Assembly: GCA_910578105.1 (NCBI GenBank)
Contig: CAJTPD010000005.1
Location: 124,001 to 188,000, forward strand
Origin: an uncultured Odoribacter sp.
Lineage (GTDB): Bacteria > Bacteroidota > Bacteroidia > Bacteroidales > Marinifilaceae
Length of the DNA stretch: 64,000 bases
Reading direction: 5' to 3'
The translations under genes and the position numbers were made by a program. This document shows positions 36,976 through 45,335 of the stretch, piece after piece; the first letter of the stretch is position 1, and every line of letters starts with the position of its first letter. The notes beneath the pieces were generated by a model. It did not search any database, had not been told where the DNA came from, and saw nothing but the letters and a program-made list of their open reading frames with translations.

Positions 36976-37971
36976 TTAAGGTACCTCCACCTGGTTCAGT
37001 ATTTCATTGATAATATCCTCACTGGTGATATTATTAGCCTCAGCTTCATAGGTCAAACCTATACGGTGACGCAGGACATCAGGACACACAGCCCGCACGT
37101 CTTCCGGTATCACATAACCTCTCCGCTTGATAAAAGCATATGCTTTCGCTGCTTTCGCCAAAGAAATACTGGCCCGGGGAGAACCTCCGTAAGCAATCAT
37201 GGTTACAAATTTATCCAATCCGGCTTCCTGAGGAAAACGGGTGGCAAAAACAATATCAATAATATACTTTTCAATCTTCTCGTCCATATATACATCCTTC
37301 ACCACATCACGGGCACGGACGATGTCCGCCGGCTTCAGGATTGTATTAGCCCGGGGAAAAGATTTTTCCATATTCTGACGCACGATAAGTTTTTCTTCCT
37401 CCTTCTTCGGATAATCAATAACAACTTTCAGCATAAAACGGTCTACCTGCGCTTCCGGCAACGGATAAGTACCTTCCTGCTCTATCGGGTTCTGGGTGGC
37501 CATCACCAAAAAAGGTTCCTGTAAAGGATAGGTCATATCTCCGATAGTCACCTGACGTTCCTGCATGGCTTCCAGCAAAGCGGACTGCACTTTGGCCGGA
37601 GCACGGTTAATTTCATCCGCCAGAATAAAATTGGCAAAAATAGGACCTTGCTTTACAACAAATTCTTCCCGTTTCTGAGAATAAATCATTGTACCCAATA
37701 CATCGGCAGGCAAAAGGTCCGGAGTAAACTGTATACGGCTGAACTTAGCATCAATCGTAGTTGCCAGCGTATTAATTGCTAACGTCTTGGCCAGACCGGG
37801 AACACCTTCCAGCAAAATATGGCCGTTTGAAAGCATACCTATCAGCAAACCTTCTACCAGGTGTTTCTGACCGACAATCACTTTGTTCATCTCCATGTTA
37901 ATCATGTCTACAAAGGAGCTTTCCTGCTGTATGCGCTCATTCAATGCCTTAATATCAACAGTATCCATCAT
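36976..37971 (-). CDS. MoxR-family AAA+ ATPase
   Basis: The 331-residue product has Walker A GVPGLAKT (about 57-64), Walker B ILADEINRAP (about 116-125), sensor 1 VMATQNPIEQEGTYPLPEAQ, and the lid domain with YGGSPRASISLAKAAKAYA. MoxR ATPases act as chaperones for VWA-domain proteins, and here they head the operon that encodes several. Two adjacent ATGs (37971, 37968) are possible. A promoter candidate with TAATTTTG lies at 38096..38103 on the minus strand. Confidence 0.94.
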   Translation of the reverse strand: MMDTVDIKALNERIQQESSFVDMINMEMNKVIVGQKHLVEGLLIGMLSNGHILLEGVPGLAKTLAINTLATTIDAKFSRIQFTPDLLPADVLGTMIYSQKREEFVVKQGPIFANFILADEINRAPAKVQSALLEAMQERQVTIGDMTYPLQEPFLVMATQNPIEQEGTYPLPEAQVDRFMLKVVIDYPKKEEEKLIVRQNMEKSFPRANTILKPADIVRARDVVKDVYMDEKIEKYIIDIVFATRFPQEAGLDKFVTMIAYGGSPRASISLAKAAKAYAFIKRRGYVIPEDVRAVCPDVLRHRIGLTYEAEANNITSEDIINEILNQVEVP

Positions 37972-38095
37972 ACTTAAATTTAAAATTATTATATCTTGTA
38001 AAAATCTCTACGTAAGTTATCAAAATCGGTTCCAGTTCTGCAAACCTTTTTTAGCATCCGCATCACGATACGAAATGTTAAAATTTTGAATACAC

Positions 38096-38103
38096 CAAAA
38101 TTA
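38096..38103 (-). promoter_or_regulatory. Candidate -7 element of the Bat operon
   Basis: TAATTTTG on the minus strand fits TAnnTTTG, with a TTTA 20 bp upstream. It would give a leader of about 125 nt before moxR. Confidence 0.4.
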
Positions 38104-38171
38104 CTCAATCAGACCTCAAATGTTAAATTTTAATCCGTTAAAAAAAGTTAAGTCAGCGTTTAAGGTTTTAC

Positions 38172-38201
38172 AAAAAAATCAGGCCATCTGACGACAGCCT
38201 G
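38172..38201 (-). terminator. Terminator of the 110-aa membrane protein gene
   Basis: A CAGGC / GCCTG stem with a 12-nt loop, followed on the minus strand by ATTTTTTT. It lies 15 bp after the stop codon. The short stem makes it moderate evidence. Confidence 0.6.
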
Positions 38202-38216
38202 TTTATCTCCGATATC

Positions 38217-38549
38217 TTATTTCCCGCTATTTTCTTTATTTCTTCGTTGTAACAATATCCTTACTCCGGAACCGAATATATAAATTGTGAATACAAAAAT
38301 CAAACAACGTAAAAAGAATTCTATCAATCTGCCTTGTCCAAACATACGAAAATCCCTCCATAAAACAGGCACCATATAAATAATCAAACCTCCCAACACA
38401 ACCAATCCGGCAATTCTGAAAACCAATCTGAAACGGGAACCGTCTTCTGTTTGATCTTGTCCCTGTCCAGTTCTATGCAATCTCTGCCTGATTCCAAGCA
38501 AAAGAACAAAAAGACAAAAGGCTCCCAATATAACTTCATCTCTCTCCAT
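38217..38549 (-). CDS. Small membrane protein, unknown
   Basis: The 110-residue product has three hydrophobic segments: VILGAFCLFVLLLGI (5-19), LVFRIAGLVVLGGLIIYMVPVL (about 43-64) and FFLRCLIFVFTIYIFGSGV (about 79-97), separated by basic stretches. There is no recognised family. It has its own terminator and a clean ATG, and no competing frame overlaps it, which supports a real gene. It is separated by 79 bp from the end of priA on the same strand. Confidence 0.6.
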   Translation of the reverse strand: MERDEVILGAFCLFVLLLGIRQRLHRTGQGQDQTEDGSRFRLVFRIAGLVVLGGLIIYMVPVLWRDFRMFGQGRLIEFFLRCLIFVFTIYIFGSGVRILLQRRNKENSGK

Positions 38550-38628
38550 AATATCACTTTATTAAAATCAGACAACTAAGTTATCCTTACTATATCTTAT
38601 TTTTATGAAAAAAACAAAAAATATAATT

Positions 38629-41055
38629 TCAGGGGTCTACATCACAAAATATCCGGACACTCCCGAAAACCTTATCTCCCCGCAAATGCACAAATTCACT
38701 TTTCAGCAAAGTCTTTATCCGGGAACAGGAAGCAACAGGTTCAATCTTTACAAGCAATATCAAACGGTTTTGCCCTCCAATCCGGCTGATTTCCGGAACC
38801 GCCGGTCCGCAAATCCTTTTCCCCAATTTTTCCCTTAACCTTCCGGCCAGCACATTAGCCGCATTCCGGAGTACAACCACATCCTTATGCCGCATTTCCA
38901 CCTGTATCATCCTGCCGGCAGGCGGATAGACAAATAATTGCCGCTCCGCAAGCAAACCGGCAAAAAAAGCCGGATAATCCCCCTCCGTCAGCATCGTATA
39001 CACCCGGTTCTTCAAATCGGCAGCCTGAATTACAACCTTTCCGCGTTCCCCCCTCCGCCCGCATCTCCCACTGACCTGCATCAGCATACAGTAAGCCCTC
39101 TCCTCCGCCCGGAAATCCGGAAAATTTATCATACTGTCAGCATCCATAACCCCCACCAATTTCACATTCTCAAAATCAAGCCCTTTTGTCACCATCTGAG
39201 TCCCTATCAGAATATCAGTCTTTCCCTGCTCGAAATCTTCAATAACACGACGGAACCGGGCTTTACTGCTCATTACATCGACATCCATCCTGGCTACACG
39301 ACTGCCCGGAAACAACCTGCCAACCTCTTCCTCCACCCGTTCTGTCCCCGGAATCCTTTCTTTGTAATGTCCTCCGCAACCCGAACAACAATCACTCACC
39401 GGAACAATGGCCCCGCAATACCGGCAAACCAGCAAATTTCTCTCCTTGTAATAAGTCAGACTGACATCACAATACCGGCACTTAGGTATCGCTCCGCAAC
39501 ACTCGCACTGCACATACGACGAATAGCCCCGGCGGTTCTGAAATAAAATAACCTGCTTTCCCTCCGACAACACTGCACGCATTTCACGGATCAGCAAAGG
39601 AGAAAAACTACCCTGCATTAACTTTTTACGCCGGAATTCCCCTAAGTCTGCCAACATCAGTTCAGGCATCTGCACCCCTCCGTAACGCTGTTGCAACTCC
39701 ACCAATCCGTATTTTCCACTTACAGCATTCTGATACGACTCAAACGAAGGAGTCGCAGAACCCAGCAAAATCCGGGCTCCCGCCATCTTCCCAAGCATAA
39801 TAGCCGCATCCCGGCCGTTATACCGCGGGGACGGCTCCTTCTGCTTATAGGAAGCATCATGTTCTTCATCTACTATGATTAATCCCAAAGAGGCAAAAGG
39901 CAAAAAAACAGCAGAACGAACTCCTAAAATCAACGGATAGGGATGTTCACTACATTGTTTCCGCCACAACTCGGCACGTGCCTGATCCGACATCCCCGAA
40001 TGATAAATACCAATATTGTTACCAAACACCCTCTGCAATCTCCGGACAATTTGTACGGTAAGGGCTATCTCAGGCAACATGTACAGCACCTGCCGGCCAC
40101 CTTCCAGAAACGACTTTATCAAATGAATATATACTTCTGTTTTACCGGAAGAAGTCACCCCTTGCAATAAAATACAATCTTTCCCCTCAAAACCGGCTTT
40201 AATCCCCTCGTAAGCCCTCTCCTGCTCCGGTGTCAGTCTGCTGGAATCCCCTTGCCATTCCAATTCTTCAGGCAAAACACGGCAAGACCGCCTTTCCACT
40301 TTCAGAATCCCCCGCTCACACAAACTTTTCAATACGGTCGCGTTACTGCCCGTCTGACGGAAAAATTCACTCCTTTCACACTCTTGCCGTCCGCTTTCTA
40401 TCCACCGGCACAACGTCCGGTACTGCACAGGTGCCCTTTTCAAACCATCCAGCAACTCCCCCCATTCCTCCCCGGAATAAACCCTCGTCTGGGTAACCAC
40501 ATGAACCGATTTTCCATGAAACAACTCATCCACAACCTCCTTAACCCGAATATATCCTTTAGCCAGCAAACTCTTCACAAGAGGCATCCCGTTTCTGATT
40601 TTCAGGTATTTTTCTGCCTCTTTCAAAGACACATATTCGCCAGGCTGCAAAAAAATCAGTAAAGCACGTTCACCATTCGTCAAACCGATATAATCAATTT
40701 CTTCTTCCGTCCGGGTCACCGAAGTAAAACTCTCCAACCGGAACATTACAGGCAACGCCGCTTTCATAACTTCCCCGGGAGTTGCCATATAATAACTGCT
40801 CATCCACAAAAGAAACTTCAAATGCAAAGCGGAAAATCTTATCTGTTCTTCAGCTACTCCCTCAACCTCTTTTACATCATAACCTTCCGGTTTTTGCCCG
40901 TGCACTTCAACCACAAGTGCCGTATATTTTTTATTCCCCGCAAAAGACACCAACACCAACGTACCCCGCCCGACAACACTTTCCAGTTCATCAGGTATAG
41001 CATAAGTATACATCCCCTCCACTGCAAGAGGCACTATGACGTCAGCATATCTCAT
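38629..41055 (-). CDS. priA: Primosomal protein N' (replication restart helicase)
   Basis: The 808-residue product is PriA, which reloads the replisome at stalled forks. The N-terminal DNA-binding domain (MRYADVIVPLAVEGMYTYAI) is followed by helicase motifs: Walker A LLQGVTSSGKTEVY (about 293-305), DEEHDASYKQ, and GSATPSFES. A zinc-binding block with eight Cys (about 518-565, CECCGAIPKCRYCDVSLTYY and VCRYCGAIV...CCSGCG) comes before motif V/VI (GTQMVTKGLDF, QVSGRCGRRGERG). The open frame reaches 41115; the ATG at 41055 is the family start. Confidence 0.96.
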   Translation of the reverse strand: MRYADVIVPLAVEGMYTYAIPDELESVVGRGTLVLVSFAGNKKYTALVVEVHGQKPEGYDVKEVEGVAEEQIRFSALHLKFLLWMSSYYMATPGEVMKAALPVMFRLESFTSVTRTEEEIDYIGLTNGERALLIFLQPGEYVSLKEAEKYLKIRNGMPLVKSLLAKGYIRVKEVVDELFHGKSVHVVTQTRVYSGEEWGELLDGLKRAPVQYRTLCRWIESGRQECERSEFFRQTGSNATVLKSLCERGILKVERRSCRVLPEELEWQGDSSRLTPEQERAYEGIKAGFEGKDCILLQGVTSSGKTEVYIHLIKSFLEGGRQVLYMLPEIALTVQIVRRLQRVFGNNIGIYHSGMSDQARAELWRKQCSEHPYPLILGVRSAVFLPFASLGLIIVDEEHDASYKQKEPSPRYNGRDAAIMLGKMAGARILLGSATPSFESYQNAVSGKYGLVELQQRYGGVQMPELMLADLGEFRRKKLMQGSFSPLLIREMRAVLSEGKQVILFQNRRGYSSYVQCECCGAIPKCRYCDVSLTYYKERNLLVCRYCGAIVPVSDCCSGCGGHYKERIPGTERVEEEVGRLFPGSRVARMDVDVMSSKARFRRVIEDFEQGKTDILIGTQMVTKGLDFENVKLVGVMDADSMINFPDFRAEERAYCMLMQVSGRCGRRGERGKVVIQAADLKNRVYTMLTEGDYPAFFAGLLAERQLFVYPPAGRMIQVEMRHKDVVVLRNAANVLAGRLREKLGKRICGPAVPEISRIGGQNRLILLVKIEPVASCSRIKTLLKSEFVHLRGDKVFGSVRIFCDVDP

Positions 41056-41140
41056 TTCATCAGATTTGGAAATCAAAAATACAAAATCTCCGGCAAATAC
41101 GGCAAATGCGGCCACTTATTATTCCGGCAATCATACCCCA

Positions 41141-41177
41141 ATAAAAAATGCCTGAACCCAATAAGCCCAAGCATTTT
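41141..41177 (-). terminator. Terminator of pfkA
   Basis: On the minus strand AAAATGC ... GCATTTT forms a 7-bp stem, extended inside by about four pairs including G-T pairs, and is followed by TTTAT. It lies 21 bp after the pfkA stop codon. Confidence 0.7.
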
Positions 41178-41197
41178 CCAAAACAATCCCGGCCGGA

Positions 41198-42178
41198 TTA
41201 AATCGACAATACTCTCACTAATCCCAACAACTCAGGATTCAGATTTTTGGTATGTTTTATCGTCTTATTAAACGGTACATGAACAATTTCTTTATTCATA
41301 ATACCCAACATAATACTCTTTTGGTCGTCCATCAGAGCATCCACGGCAGCAGCTCCCAACTGACTGGCCAAAACCCGGTCAAACTGCGAAGGCGAACCGC
41401 CCCGCTGCATATGTCCCAGTACAGACACACGGATATCATACTCCGGATGCTTCTGAGCCACTTTTTCAGCAATACTGTAAGCTCCGCCCGATTTTTCACC
41501 CTCCGCCACAATCACAATACCGCTTGAAGTCTTCGGATTGTAATCCTTTTCTATAAAACGTTCCAAATCCCCCAAATCCGTTTCAACTTCAGGCACCAAT
41601 ACCGCCTCTGCTCCGGTCGCAATAGCAGTACGCAAAGCAATAAACCCGGCATCCCGGCCCATTACCTCAACAAAAAACAGACGATTATGGGCACTGGCCG
41701 TATCTTTAATCTTATCTACAGCCTCAACAGCAGTATTCACCGCCGTATCATAACCAATGGTGGAATCCGTACCGTAAAGATCATTGTCAATGGTTCCCGG
41801 TATACCTACCACCGGAATATCATGCTCCTGAATCAATAATTTAGCCCCGGTAAATGAACCGTCCCCGCCAATCACCACCAAAGCATCAATCTTATGCTCT
41901 GCCAACACCTGAGCCGCCTTCGTCCGCCCTTCCGGAGTACGGAATTCAGTACTCCGTGCAGATTTCAGAATGGTTCCTCCCCGCTGAATAATATTACTTA
42001 CATCGCCGGATTTTAATCTTTTAATATCTCCCTCTATCAATCCCTGATAACCGCCATAAATTCCATAAGCCTCACAACCGTTATAAATAGAAGTCCGGAC
42101 TACAGCTCGGATTGCTGCATTCATGCCCGGGGCATCCCCACCAGAGGTCAAAACTCCGATTCTTTTAATTTTTCCCAT
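41198..42178 (-). CDS. pfkA: ATP-dependent 6-phosphofructokinase
   Basis: The 326-residue product is a standard-length bacterial PfkA catalysing fructose 6-phosphate phosphorylation in glycolysis. ATP site: TSGGDAPGMNAA near the N-terminus and GGDGSFTGA. Catalytic PGTIDNDL (Asp in TIDND) and MGRDAGFIAL are present, and VLGHMQRGGSPS is the substrate/effector site. The GGDGS motif is the ATP-type, not the PPi-type (GGDD). It follows ispH by 20 bp, so cmk-ispH-pfkA form an operon. Confidence 0.97.
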   Translation of the reverse strand: MGKIKRIGVLTSGGDAPGMNAAIRAVVRTSIYNGCEAYGIYGGYQGLIEGDIKRLKSGDVSNIIQRGGTILKSARSTEFRTPEGRTKAAQVLAEHKIDALVVIGGDGSFTGAKLLIQEHDIPVVGIPGTIDNDLYGTDSTIGYDTAVNTAVEAVDKIKDTASAHNRLFFVEVMGRDAGFIALRTAIATGAEAVLVPEVETDLGDLERFIEKDYNPKTSSGIVIVAEGEKSGGAYSIAEKVAQKHPEYDIRVSVLGHMQRGGSPSQFDRVLASQLGAAAVDALMDDQKSIMLGIMNKEIVHVPFNKTIKHTKNLNPELLGLVRVLSI

Positions 42179-42198
42179 AATTAATCAATGTAATTTAT

Positions 42199-43047
42199 TT
42201 ACTGTTGTTCTATCTTCTTCTTAATCTCTTCCATAATCCAACGGGGTGTGGAAGTTGCACCACTGATGCCCACACTCCCGGCATTTTTCAGTAAATCGGA
42301 CGTCACATCCGATGCCCCCTGCACAAAATAAGTGCGGGGATTCACACTTTGGCACACAGCAAATAATTGCTTTCCATTAGAACTTTTTTCACTGCTCACA
42401 AACAGAATGACGTCATGCAACCCTGCAAATTCACGCAATTGTGGTATCCGGTTAGCCACTTTCCGGCAAATCGTATCATGCACCACCACCAACTCCCCCC
42501 CTCTTGCCTTCAAAAGTCCGGCCATCTTACGGAAACCTTCCAAACTCTTTGTCGTCTGCGAAAACACTACCACAGGCCGCGAAAAATCAATTTGCTGTAC
42601 ATCCTCCTCCTGCTCTATCACAATAGCTTCCCCATTTGTCTGGCCAACCAACCCAATTACCTCTGCATGTCCCCGCTTCCCATATATCACAACCTGGCCG
42701 CCCCTCTCCTGCACTTCCTCATAAGCCTTCCGGATCATCTTCTGCAAATTCAGCACCACCGGACACGAAGCGTCTATTACCTCTACACCATTCCTCCGGG
42801 CCGTTTCATAAGAAAACGGAGGTTCACCGTGAGCCCTGAACAACACACGGCAATCCCGCAAACATGCAAATGCCTCATGGTCGATAGTACATAATCCCTT
42901 TTGCTTCAAACGCTCCACCTCAAGATTATTGTGAACAATGTCACCGATGCAATACAATTCGCCTTTCTCCAGTTCCTGTTCAGCCTTACGAATCGCATTC
43001 ACCACTCCGAAACAAAACCCCGAATGCCCGTCAATCTCCACTTTCAT
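42199..43047 (-). CDS. ispH: 4-hydroxy-3-methylbut-2-enyl diphosphate reductase
   Basis: The 282-residue product is IspH, the [4Fe-4S] enzyme making IPP and DMAPP in the last step of the MEP isoprenoid pathway. The three cluster Cys are visible (C12 in GFCFGV, C95 in DASCPVV, C194 in DTICRKVANR), with the substrate His residues H39 (IVHNN) and H73 (RAHGEPP) and the SEKSSNG loop. Its length is typical of the short single-domain form. It lies 11 bp downstream of cmk. Confidence 0.96.
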   Translation of the reverse strand: MKVEIDGHSGFCFGVVNAIRKAEQELEKGELYCIGDIVHNNLEVERLKQKGLCTIDHEAFACLRDCRVLFRAHGEPPFSYETARRNGVEVIDASCPVVLNLQKMIRKAYEEVQERGGQVVIYGKRGHAEVIGLVGQTNGEAIVIEQEEDVQQIDFSRPVVVFSQTTKSLEGFRKMAGLLKARGGELVVVHDTICRKVANRIPQLREFAGLHDVILFVSSEKSSNGKQLFAVCQSVNPRTYFVQGASDVTSDLLKNAGSVGISGATSTPRWIMEEIKKKIEQQ

Positions 43048-43058
43048 ATCTCTATGCT

Positions 43059-43763
43059 TTAAGCTATTCCCCCCGACATACGCCTGATTTCCCTTACCAT
43101 TTGTTCCACTTCTTCCGCTATCGTCATATCACCATTGTCGATGACAATAGCATCCTCTGCCTGTACCAAAGGACTGACTTCCCGGTGGGAATCAATATAA
43201 TCTCTTTTCCTTACATTGGCTTCCACCTCTTCATAACTGACTTCTACCCCCTTATTCTGCAATTCCCTGTAACGACGTTGCGCTCTGACTTCCGGAGAAG
43301 CCGTCATGAAAAACTTCACATCAGCCTGAGGAAACACCACAGTACCTATGTCCCGGCCATCCATAATGACATCCTCTTCTCTTCCCATTTCCCGTTGACG
43401 GTCAACCAAAAATTCACGGACAAAATCAAGGGCTGCAATACCGCTCACCCGGTCCGACACTTCCATTCCACGAATCTGTTCCTCCACATATTCTCCGTTC
43501 AGGTAAGTTTCATAACGGTCAAGTATTCGATTGTATTTAAAACCGATTTTTATCCCCTTCAACACTTCTCTCAATTTTTCCCGGTCAATCACTCCGTCCG
43601 CAATCAATCCCCCACGCATAGCCGCAAGAGTAACCGCCCGGTACATAGCACCGGTATCAATGTATGTCAACCCCAACTTTGCCGCAATCAACTTTGCCAC
43701 AGTACTTTTTCCCGTCGAAGAATAACCATCAACCGCAACTATCATAATTTCTCGTTCCTCCAT
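43059..43763 (-). CDS. cmk: Cytidylate kinase
   Basis: The 234-residue product phosphorylates CMP/dCMP. P-loop VDGYSSTGKSTVAK (about 10-23), DTGAMYRAVTLAA, DGRDIGTVVFP and RAQRRYRELQNKG are all family signatures. The CMP-specific insert is present. A second in-frame ATG (43745, MIVAVDGYSS) would remove six residues and is equally plausible. It is first in the cmk-ispH-pfkA operon. Confidence 0.96.
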   Translation of the reverse strand: MEEREIMIVAVDGYSSTGKSTVAKLIAAKLGLTYIDTGAMYRAVTLAAMRGGLIADGVIDREKLREVLKGIKIGFKYNRILDRYETYLNGEYVEEQIRGMEVSDRVSGIAALDFVREFLVDRQREMGREEDVIMDGRDIGTVVFPQADVKFFMTASPEVRAQRRYRELQNKGVEVSYEEVEANVRKRDYIDSHREVSPLVQAEDAIVIDNGDMTIAEEVEQMVREIRRMSGGIA

Positions 43764-43776
43764 GTTATAAGTCGCA

Positions 43777-43784
43777 CAAAGATA
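43777..43784 (-). promoter_or_regulatory. Candidate -7 element of cmk operon
   Basis: TATCTTTG on the minus strand fits TAnnTTTG and lies 13 bp upstream of the cmk ATG. No convincing -33 TTTG lies at the standard spacing. Confidence 0.4.
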
Positions 43785-43820
43785 TAATAAATTTCAAAAA
43801 TTTATTTGCAGAAAAGAAGC

Positions 43821-43846
43821 CGATTGCATCCAAAACATCGCAATCG
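43821..43846. other. Perfect hairpin in cmk upstream gap
   Basis: CGATTGC and GCAATCG form a perfect 7-bp stem with a 12-nt loop. On the minus strand it is followed by GCTTCTTTTC, so it may be a weak terminator for whatever once lay at 43850..43980. Confidence 0.4.
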
Positions 43847-44008
43847 ATATAAGCAGAGTAGATACACAGGGACGGGACGTTTGTGTCTCCAATCTCCCGG
43901 AAGTTCGTTATAGTCCACCTTCACATACAAAATCCGCGGTTTTCCGCCACGGACAATACCTACAACAAAATAATCAGTAATTTAGTTCCATTAATCAATA
44001 TAAATTGC

Positions 44009-44842
44009 TCAATTCAGCAACTTCAATAATTCCCCGGCCTGTTGCTTCAGAGGCTGACTGCCGGATTTAGCAGCCAGATGATTAGCTATTGCCGCATATT
44101 TTCTGGCCACATCGTTGTATCCGCACCTCTGGGATATCTTCACATAATTATAAATAGCATCAAAATCAGATTGAGACTCCACCGTCTTACCTGCCCACAA
44201 CTGGATAACTTTCAGACGGGAAACATCACTCATGATTTCTAAAGCTCCGGCCGTAATTTCTTTAATCATCTGACGATTCTCCGGAAAATAGCGAAAAAGC
44301 TTCCGGGCTTTATAAAAATAATCTTCCGCATTCCCGCTCACCCTCAGATTCCGGATATGAAAATAATCATATACCACATCATAATGCTCATACCCATAAT
44401 CCTTGATCTGTTGCAACATTTTCTCATAATCTGTTTTATTCTGCTGATAAAGTTTATCCAAATGATTCACCAACACATTATCCAGTTTCTGAAACACATC
44501 ATCTTTAGAAAAATACTGGATAAATTTATCCTGATGTTCAAAAACATATTTTAATTGCGGAGCATTAATATCATTTACAAAATCACGGACGATAATCCAA
44601 TTATATTCTTTGCAATAATCAGCCTCCTTCTGAGTAAGAAAATAACGGTCAATGACTTCCTGACCCGGCTTGCCGGCCCTGTCCAACTCCTTTAATAATC
44701 GGAGTGTAGACTCAGGATTACCAGGATTCTGCTCAAAAACTTTTACAAGCTCATCCAATTCAGATGTTCCCCGGCCGGCAGCACAAATACCACAACTGCC
44801 CCAGAAAATCAATCCCAAAATAAATAAAAATCTGCCCTTCAT
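44009..44842 (-). CDS. Hypothetical secreted helical protein
   Basis: The 277-residue product has a signal peptide (MKGRFLFILGLIFWGSCGICAA). The mature part is almost wholly helical with TPR-like spacing (LDELVKVFEQNPGNPESTLRLLKEL, then DDVFQKLDNVLVNHLDKLYQQNKTDYEKML). I recognise no catalytic motif. Similar proteins occur near Bacteroidetes Trx-fold lipoproteins as C-terminal regions, but here no Trx domain is present. The open frame begins with TTG at 44854; the ATG at 44842 begins the signal peptide. It stands alone, so a function cannot be inferred. Confidence 0.7.
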   Translation of the reverse strand: MKGRFLFILGLIFWGSCGICAAGRGTSELDELVKVFEQNPGNPESTLRLLKELDRAGKPGQEVIDRYFLTQKEADYCKEYNWIIVRDFVNDINAPQLKYVFEHQDKFIQYFSKDDVFQKLDNVLVNHLDKLYQQNKTDYEKMLQQIKDYGYEHYDVVYDYFHIRNLRVSGNAEDYFYKARKLFRYFPENRQMIKEITAGALEIMSDVSRLKVIQLWAGKTVESQSDFDAIYNYVKISQRCGYNDVARKYAAIANHLAAKSGSQPLKQQAGELLKLLN

Positions 44843-45180
44843 TTCGACTGTCAATTTTATTTTAAATTCACATCTATAAAACGCTTACAAACACAAAATG
44901 AGTGAAGTAAAAAGCAATTTTAACTTACAATTTAACAGATTTTACAAATCAAAGCAACAAACTGCAATTTTATACACCGTTTTAGTATAAATATGCAACT
45001 TAAAACGTTTCCATTTTTCCGCCACCAAAAACAATACTTAAAATTCAGAAAAATTAAGAAAACATTTTAACAAGAAGCTACCTCTCCCCGTATTTCCATT
45101 CTAAAAACCACGCCCAACTATTATATCGGAACAAAAACAACATGACAATACCAACCACATAAAAACTGCTGCACCTCCCT
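44843..45180. other. AT-rich intergenic region, no gene seen
   Basis: About 340 bp of AT-rich DNA separate the divergent starts of the hypothetical gene and the M3 peptidase. I see no long open frame with a plausible start, no RNA gene and no strong hairpin. The peptidase promoter is just to the right. Confidence 0.5.
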
Positions 45181-45211
45181 TTTGCAGATTCAGAAATTTG
45201 GGCTACTTTTG
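45181..45211 (+). promoter_or_regulatory. Promoter of M3 peptidase gene
   Basis: TTTG (45181..45184), a 19-bp spacer and TACTTTTG (45204..45211) match the Bacteroidetes consensus on both elements. The leader before the ATG would be about 115 nt. Confidence 0.7.
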
Positions 45212-45335
45212 CATTAGAAACGTTTGACAGAGACAAAAACTACTGCCTTTATTACAGTCGGACACTCTCCCAAACGTAACCGGAAACTTACATTTTTCTT
45301 ATCCGATGTAAAAATACAACCCTATTATATTAACC

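Noticed and set aside
43975..44000. Possible third copy of the 43-bp repeat (TTTAGTTC ... TAATCA)
   Set aside because: The match is short and interrupted in AT-rich DNA, so it does not exceed chance.
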